The notes beneath the pieces were generated by a model that saw only the letters and a list, made by a program, of their open reading frames with translations, was not told the DNA's origin and did not search any database. Below are positions 30,429 through 34,907 of a stretch of 34,907 nt of DNA, one piece after another; the first letter of the stretch is position 1, and each line of letters starts with the position of its first letter. Both the position numbers and the translations under genes were made by a program. The DNA comes from Budvicia aquatica DSM 5075 = ATCC 35567 (GTDB taxonomy: Bacteria; Pseudomonadota; Gammaproteobacteria; Enterobacterales; Enterobacteriaceae), in assembly GCF_000427805.1 (NCBI RefSeq), contig NZ_ATYS01000051.1:153-35059 (forward strand), written 5' to 3'.

Positions 30429-30965
30429 TTAGTCATAAATCATTGTATACTCAACCTGAGCCGCTACTGTACCCGGGCCAACACTCCCATTAGGTGTAAA
30501 GTATTGCGCATAATAGTTTAGTGTTGCACTGCCAGTAGAAATGTCTTCCTTCACATCACTTTGACTCGCCGATCCGACGAAGATTGGTAGGCTATTTTTG
30601 TTTAAAAGACGAACCTGAACATTCGCTGCACTGCCGCTGTTATTCAAACGGCCTGTCGCTGTTTCAACGGTAGCACCCGATTCAAAATGGGCATATGCAT
30701 TACTTAATGTTGAGCCAGTACAACCCGTTAATGCGATAGTAAATGGCGTGGTACCCGCAACGGCATTAGCCGATCCCAGTGCCGAACTAGAAATAGTCGG
30801 CAATGTAACTGTGGCATCGTTTGTACCGTTGTTTACTGAAACGCCACACGTGGTATCAGTAATCGCACCATTAATAGTAATAGTTCCGTCTGTAGCGAAT
30901 GTCGATTGGGTAATAAACACGCTGGTAATAGCAGCAATTAAAATACCACTAGCTTTAATTTTCAT
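30429..30965 (-). CDS. Major fimbrial subunit (type-1 pilin family)
   Basis: A 178-residue pilin. The signal peptide is cleaved after A24 (STFA before TDGTITING). The mature protein contains the disulfide pair C40 and C82 and the fimbrial C-terminal beta-strand with alternating residues and penultimate tyrosine (VAAQVEYTMIYD). It polymerises by donor-strand exchange and is secreted by the downstream chaperone and usher. It is the first gene of the operon. Upstream lies a perfect 24-bp palindrome. No site-specific inverted-repeat switch of the fimS kind is evident. Confidence 0.93.
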   Translation of the reverse strand: MKIKASGILIAAITSVFITQSTFATDGTITINGAITDTTCGVSVNNGTNDATVTLPTISSSALGSANAVAGTTPFTIALTGCTGSTLSNAYAHFESGATVETATGRLNNSGSAANVQVRLLNKNSLPIFVGSASQSDVKEDISTGSATLNYYAQYFTPNGSVGPGTVAAQVEYTMIYD

Positions 30966-31004
30966 CTTTTTTCCCGTACTTTAAAATGGAGTTTTGTACT
31001 AATT

Positions 31005-31028
31005 ATTTCAGAATGAACATTCTGAAAT
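31005..31028. promoter_or_regulatory. Perfect 24-bp palindrome upstream of the pilin gene
   Basis: Arms ATTTCAGAATG and CATTCTGAAAT (11 bp each) flank AA, 40 bp before the pilin start codon. A dyad this long so close to a start is probably a regulator site or a 5' mRNA hairpin controlling fimbrial expression. Confidence 0.6.
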
Positions 31029-31255
31029 CAGTGGGGTTAAATTTTATCACACCTATTATCCCAGCAACATTGAACACTATCAATCACCTAAAAAGGGTAG
31101 TAACTAATACGTTGCACAACATACTCAAAACAACAGGCTTACTTAATTTTAAATATCCATTTGATGTAAACTCCGCAATTCAACCCGATAATAAACATCA
31201 CCTACTTAATCAAGTAAAAATGAAACTTATTAAAATATAGGTTATTAGATAGTAT

Positions 31256-31417
31256 TTATTCATATCTCTCTTTATATGCTTTATAAATAAAATTCAGTTG
31301 AAATGCTCTATTGCAATCAGTACAAAAATAACGGGGATAGCCAGACCGAGCTTTACCATGCTTTCTAATCGCCCCTGATTTCTTGCAATAACGACATAAC
31401 ACCTGATTTACATGCAT
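31256..31417 (-). pseudogene. IS1-family InsA-like N-terminal fragment
   Basis: The reading frame (MHVNQVLCRYCKKSGAIRKH...) matches the zinc-ribbon N-terminus of IS1 InsA: C8/C11 and C32/C35 with the pattern GxxRxGKxxxGxxRYxCxxCxxxFQLxFxY. It ends after about 53 residues where InsA normally continues into its helix-turn-helix; no InsB is found next to it. A longer start at 31447 is possible. It is either an IS remnant or a stand-alone zinc-ribbon protein derived from it. Confidence 0.6.
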
Positions 31418-31616
31418 TAATATTCTCATTAGATTAGCAACATTCATTATGTGACAGTCCTATAAATAAAATAATTAGGCTGAATCATTTTAATATTTTC
31501 GACATTCATTCTTAGTTACTATATTTATATCAATCACAGTACAACTAGAGTGAATAGCCTCCCCCAATAAGACCATTGATTGGGAGTCAATTATTCGGGT
31601 TATTAATGCACTATGC

Positions 31617-31730
31617 ATGTCGACATTAACGCTGACCGAAGAAAGTATTGCCGATAATGCATGTGCTACATCTCCAGAGGCAAAACTAAAATTGGGACTG
31701 ATGTTCTATTACCAATCAAATGCAGAGTAG
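31617..31730 (+). pseudogene. Possible gene fragment of 37 codons
   Basis: MSTLTLTEESIADNACATSP followed by EAKLKLGLMFYYQSNAE. The last part loosely resembles a Sel1/TPR repeat (AxxxLGxMYY). It has no clear Shine-Dalgarno sequence. A weak call, listed because nothing else explains this stretch. Confidence 0.2.
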
Positions 31731-32444
31731 TAAAACCTGTCTCCAACGCTAGTTTCCCCATCAGTAGGGATAACGTAAACCGCTACTGAGCTGATACATT
31801 ATGTCCAAATAAGCATGATTGATATCAAAAGTCGCCTACTTAACAAAAGGTTCAGTTCAAAACAGCATCATTTACCTTGATGATAACTATACGAGAAAAT
31901 CATATTCTTAAAATCAAATATCACCGATACCAGCAAAAACAGAATTAAACATCAAATTAATTAGATTTATTATTTTTTAATTTGGCAAAATCAAAGGAAT
32001 AAAATTGGGAATACTCGCAGATTGATAAGCACGGCACCCATCTGATTTAGAAATGTGGGGTATTGTCCTTAGCAACTTCATCGTCCTGCTTTAGATAATG
32101 AGCCAGTTATCCCCTCACGCCCCCTGTAGACAGAAAATATATTAACATCAGGAAAGTTAAGAAAATAAATACCAGAGTGAAAGTCTATTATATAGTGCTC
32201 ACAGAAAGAAGAAGGGCCTTATATAACAATAAAAATTCAATCACTCCGTTAGTGATTAACAAATAAAAATAAAACATTCCATTAACATTTAATGCATTGA
32301 TACACAGCAAACCCCGTTAATAGATTAATTATATTTCCCAACCCAAAGATAATCGAGATATTTATTTAAAATGGCCTTAAATGAACAACACGCCATTAAC
32401 AACACATCCTTGGTTAACCAACATCCTTAAATATAACTATTGTA

Positions 32445-32476
32445 TATAACAATATTCTCATGATAATATTGTTATA
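32445..32476. promoter_or_regulatory. 12-bp inverted repeat overlapping a TATAAT
   Basis: TATAACAATATT and AATATTGTTATA flank CTCATGAT. TATAAT at 32473-32478 overlaps the right arm and points to the small gene at 32607. A candidate operator-promoter. Confidence 0.4.
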
Positions 32477-32606
32477 ATACTTTAGCTAGGCATCAGATCT
32501 CAATAATTTAATTAATAGCTTAATAGCATATATTTAGCGGCTTTTCCTCCACTCAAAACAACAATAAATAATACGACTATCCATTATCTTGAATAAGAGG
32601 CCCCCA

Positions 32607-32798
32607 ATGAGTACTGTATACCGATATGAAATTGTCAGAATCAATGCCTCACCAACCATGAACACCAACTATCTTCATACGTTCGTCAATCCTGTTTTCG
32701 TTGGTGATAAAGTCAATCCAAATACCCAAGATTCGGAACTACTCACGGTCATTGCCGTTGAACATTATCAGGAATCCTCTGTTCTTTATTGTGAGTAA
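32607..32798 (+). CDS. Small unknown protein of 63 residues
   Basis: Not recognised. A short soluble protein (MSTVYRYEIVRINASPTMNT...) with no signal peptide or membrane segment. The ATG at 32607 is preceded by AGAGG six bases upstream, better than the TTG at 32589. It ends near a hairpin with arms GTAACG/CGTTAC (32795-32822). It is alone between AT-rich DNA and the convergent FidL/CadC pair. The ribosome site, codon use and flanking hairpin favour a real gene. Confidence 0.5.
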   Translation: MSTVYRYEIVRINASPTMNTNYLHTFVNPVFVGDKVNPNTQDSELLTVIAVEHYQESSVLYCE

Positions 32799-32900
32799 CG
32801 TCCACAAGACCGTAAGCGTTACAAAAAATATCAATTGGACTCGATCAATACCCCTTAATTATTGGGACTGATATATCATAGAGTTAGAAATTACGTAAAA

Positions 32901-32920
32901 ATCCATAAGGCCTTATGGAT
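32901..32920 (-). terminator. Terminator of the FidL/CadC-like operon
   Basis: A 20-bp perfect palindrome, ATCCATAAGGCCTTATGGAT, followed by TTTT on the minus strand, 46 bp after the FidL-like stop codon. Confidence 0.7.
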
Positions 32921-32965
32921 AGCTATCTATTCTCCTACTCAGCCTATTAATGATAAACAATCTTA

Positions 32966-33454
32966 TCATCTCTCTATACAAATCGTCACCGGGGAGTTAA
33001 AGTTACTCACGATATAAGCATTATCATATATTTTTTTAAGTTTAAAAATGCGTAGTGGTTGTGATGTATTCCCCATGACAAATGTCTCAATAACATTAGG
33101 AGGTGATTTATCATGCTCCAAGGAAATACTATTCACCGTATAGAAAGAAACATAATCATCATCGTTATTTTTATATTTAACACTGATCAGTTTTGACACT
33201 GGGTACTCAACACCTTGCCATTCCACCACCCCAGAGAGTGAAAAAAAGCCATTCTCATCATTTTTGTTCAAATTAACTGCAATCACACCCTGTATAATCG
33301 GACCTTCAGAAAAGCCATCCGATAAATATAAATTGATATTTGCTGAACATTTCAGTCCATCAACTTTACTTTTATTAGGATTTAAAACATAAAGACCAAA
33401 AGCAGCCCATGGCAATACAATTGCTATCAATAACAATATTTTAATTGTTCTCAT
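32966..33454 (-). CDS. FidL-like membrane protein
   Basis: A 162-residue protein with one N-terminal membrane segment (about 4-24, IKILLLIAIVLPWAAFGLYVL) and a periplasmic domain with C37 and C159 that could pair. It resembles the FidL-like family of small enterobacterial membrane proteins encoded beside ToxR/CadC-type regulators. Its start overlaps the regulator's stop by 4 bp (ATGA). By analogy with ToxR-ToxS and TcpP-TcpH it may stabilise or modulate the regulator's periplasmic domain. That role is inference. Confidence 0.72.
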   Translation of the reverse strand: MRTIKILLLIAIVLPWAAFGLYVLNPNKSKVDGLKCSANINLYLSDGFSEGPIIQGVIAVNLNKNDENGFFSLSGVVEWQGVEYPVSKLISVKYKNNDDDYVSFYTVNSISLEHDKSPPNVIETFVMGNTSQPLRIFKLKKIYDNAYIVSNFNSPVTICIER

Positions 33455-34200
33455 TGCATACCCTTCAAATAATAGTAATTATCGCATGCGTATATTTTTC
33501 CATTATCAATTTCACACAGAGCATAAAAGGCACGGCTATTCCTTAAGTTAGACTGATTGCTTAAACTATCGTCTTGTAAATCAATGATAAAAACATGGGT
33601 ATCTGAACACTTAATCTTTTTTTCAGCAATATACTGATTCGCTGCAAATGTTAGGTTAGCAACGTCATTCGGCGATGATTTTTTCGATGAGTAGACATGA
33701 CACCCATGAATAACCCCCACATCATTAAGCGCCGGGTACTTTTCTTGATTATAAATTTTATAAGAAACTGAAAGCAGAGAAAAAGATATTATTACCAGTA
33801 AAACAAATAGATAAAGGATATTATTACGTTTACTTGTTTTTTTATTTATTTCTATTGGTTGCTCTTCGTCAGAAATAGACTCTATATTTATATCACTATG
33901 AATTGATATACCGACTTTAGGTACGGTAACAATAAACTCCTCGATACCACAATCCCTGAATGCTTTGCGCAGAAAACTTAAATGATTATTCAGACTGGTA
34001 TTGGAGGGGACTAACCCACAATCCTCCCACACCAAAGCGTAAATCAAATCTCTTGAAACCGGTTGTCCTTTATTTTTAATCAAAAGACAAAGAATGCGTG
34101 ATGATAACGAAGATAATTTTATTTCAACTTCAGTTGAGTGAACAAAATAAAGCCCCTCATCCTCTACAAAAATAACGGTATTATTGATAAGATATTTCAC
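33451..34200 (-). CDS. CadC/ToxR-like membrane-anchored transcriptional regulator
   Basis: A 249-residue regulator. An N-terminal OmpR-type winged helix (about 1-100) shows SSLSSRILCLLIKNKGQPVSRDLIYALVW, the recognition helix SLNNHLSFLRKAF and the wing IVTVPKVGISI. A polar linker leads to one membrane helix (about 128-147, NILYLFVLLVIISFSLLSVS) and a roughly 100-residue periplasmic domain with C167, C198, C231 and C238. It senses an envelope or periplasmic signal and binds DNA directly from the membrane. It is co-translated with the FidL-like partner. Targets may include the neighbouring fimbrial operon or the autotransporter, but no shared operator has been identified. Confidence 0.85.
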   Translation of the reverse strand: MKYLINNTVIFVEDEGLYFVHSTEVEIKLSSLSSRILCLLIKNKGQPVSRDLIYALVWEDCGLVPSNTSLNNHLSFLRKAFRDCGIEEFIVTVPKVGISIHSDINIESISDEEQPIEINKKTSKRNNILYLFVLLVIISFSLLSVSYKIYNQEKYPALNDVGVIHGCHVYSSKKSSPNDVANLTFAANQYIAEKKIKCSDTHVFIIDLQDDSLSNQSNLRNSRAFYALCEIDNGKIYACDNYYYLKGMQ

Positions 34201-34494
34201 AAAAATTTCAATCCATTATTTTAATTTATTGATATTAAATATAATACATTCCACCGTTTTAGTCTAGGCATTTGCGTGGTTATAGTAATGAATCAAAACC
34301 ACCATCCCATTGATTTAATTATACTTAACTCAACGAAACCGACAAAAACAACGCTTTAGGAAGGCTTTCCCATTATTCATTAGAGTGTCCTATAAATTAT
34401 TGAGTTAAATAATTTCTGGAGAATGTTCAAGCTGAGCTGATTGTTATACGTACATCTATACTTCGTAAAATTAATCAAAAGCCTGCAAGCGATA

Positions 34495-34541
34495 AAATTG
34501 ATCGCCACCTTGAAAACCATATTCAAAGCGGCGATCAATTT
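34495..34541. repeat. 12-bp inverted repeat downstream of the autotransporter
   Basis: AAATTGATCGCC and GGCGATCAATTT enclose a loop with an inner TTGAA/TTCAA pair, giving a long stem-loop just beyond the autotransporter terminator. Confidence 0.45.
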
Positions 34542-34545
34542 ATAA

Positions 34546-34589
34546 CTAAAAACCACGCCCTATGGACGTGGTCGTAGGCTGGTTTTTAG
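34546..34589 (-). terminator. Terminator of the autotransporter gene
   Basis: Inner arms ACCACG/CGTGGT are followed on the minus strand by TTTT, and the outer arms CTAAAAACCA/TGGTTTTTAG extend the stem. It lies 61 bp after the autotransporter stop codon. Confidence 0.6.
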
Positions 34590-34649
34590 GAATTTTCACT
34601 GCCACCGATCAATACAAGATAAAAACTGACTGCGATAGAGATAATAATC

Positions 34650-34907
34650 TTACCAGCCAACTCGCACCCCAATGGTACCACCAATCGAATAGTTATCGCT
34701 GACGTTATGGGTTGCACTAATTAAGTTAACATTGCCGTACACCGCATAGCGCCCGTTCTGCCATTCATGGGTCCCACCAACGCCCACGCCGACCGACTGG
34801 CGTTTATCTCGGCTACTAAAATCCACACCGGAAACGTGAGTTTTAGTCCCGTTCATAAACTCGTTGTACACATCGACATTACCGTAAACATGTGACCGGC
34901 GTGTAGT
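34650..34907 (-). CDS. Autotransporter C-terminal beta-barrel (partial, 5' end outside window)
   Basis: The last 85 codons of a minus-strand gene that continues past the window edge. The visible part alternates polar and hydrophobic residues as barrel strands (HVYGNVDVYNEF, VGVGVGGTHEW, YAVYGNVNLISAT) and ends in SIGGTIGVRVGW with a terminal aromatic residue as in type V autotransporter translocators. An internal GTG at 34871 is not the true start. The passenger domain, and so the function, lies outside the window. Confidence 0.85.
   Translation of the reverse strand, partial: TTRRSHVYGNVDVYNEFMNGTKTHVSGVDFSSRDKRQSVGVGVGGTHEWQNGRYAVYGNVNLISATHNVSDNYSIGGTIGVRVGW

Larger units (their letters stand above)
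31418..32606. other. AT-rich intergenic stretch of about 1.2 kb
   Basis: No substantial gene is recognised. It holds a 37-codon frame at 31617-31730 that might be a gene scrap, a 12-bp palindrome TTGGTTAACCAA (32410-32421), the inverted repeat at 32445-32476 and several poly-A/T runs. Between the IS1-like fragment and a small gene it looks like an accumulation zone for insertions and decay. Confidence 0.4.
34201..34649. other. Intergenic region with nested hairpins
   Basis: AT-rich with no recognised gene. Contains the hairpins at 34495-34541 and 34546-34589. The part nearest 34201 should hold the promoter of the CadC-like gene; no clear -10/-35 pair is assigned. Confidence 0.4.

Noticed and set aside
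30986-31240. 84-codon plus-strand frame upstream of the pilin
   Set aside because: It covers the 24-bp palindrome and AT-rich promoter DNA; low-complexity composition and no ribosome site.
30966-31255. Invertible fimbrial promoter switch (fimS type)
   Set aside because: No second copy of an inverted repeat at a suitable distance and no fimB/fimE-type recombinase gene nearby; the only long palindrome is compact.

Overview
This window looks like a chromosomal segment of an enterobacterium, most likely Yersinia or a close relative. That placement is an inference from the conserved block rnfH-ratA | smpB | yidD-like | ssrA and from the style of the siderophore, fimbrial and CadC/FidL-type genes. 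I did no database comparison.

Left part (1-2640), core genome: rnfH and ratA lie on the minus strand, diverging from smpB. A YidD-domain gene with an unusual cysteine-rich tail follows, then the complete 363-nt tmRNA gene ssrA, whose tag reads ANDENYALAA.

Middle part (about 2569-18822), an integrated mobile element of about 16 kb inserted at the 3' end of ssrA. It carries a P4-type tyrosine integrase, an unknown gene, an AlpA-type regulator, a small unknown gene, a large P4-alpha-like primase/helicase and another unknown gene. These are followed by a minus-strand cassette of one lipoprotein and two small membrane proteins, a complete type I restriction-modification operon hsdM-hsdS-hsdR, and a GIY-YIG/DUF4357 gene. 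A decayed copy of the ssrA 3' end (18803-18822), followed by a second ssrA-like terminator, marks the probable right junction. GGTACC/GGTACT motifs cluster at both ends, and GTTAC/GTAAC motifs cluster around the replication genes. No capsid or tail genes are visible, so it resembles a satellite or cryptic integrative element with a defence cargo.

Right of the island (19114-24732) is an iron-uptake locus. A minus-strand operon encodes a FyuA-like TonB-dependent receptor, a SAM methyltransferase and an RhtX/FptX-like MFS importer. A PchR/YbtA-like AraC regulator is divergent to it. Two Fur-box-like palindromes sit in the divergent promoter region. No siderophore synthesis genes are present here.

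Next (24839-31028) is a minus-strand chaperone-usher fimbrial operon: pilin, chaperone, usher, tip adhesin, second chaperone. It abuts a C-terminal scrap of another AraC regulator. A perfect 24-bp palindrome lies just upstream of the pilin gene. Beyond it are an IS1 InsA-like fragment, about 1.1 kb of AT-rich DNA with little coding potential, a 63-residue unknown gene, a FidL-like / CadC-like membrane-regulator pair, and at the window edge the C-terminal barrel end of an autotransporter.

The least explained parts are the three-gene membrane/lipoprotein cassette beside the restriction system, the symmetric dyad with four GATC sites between that cassette and hsdM, the two unknown replication-side genes, and the methyltransferase built into a siderophore-uptake operon.
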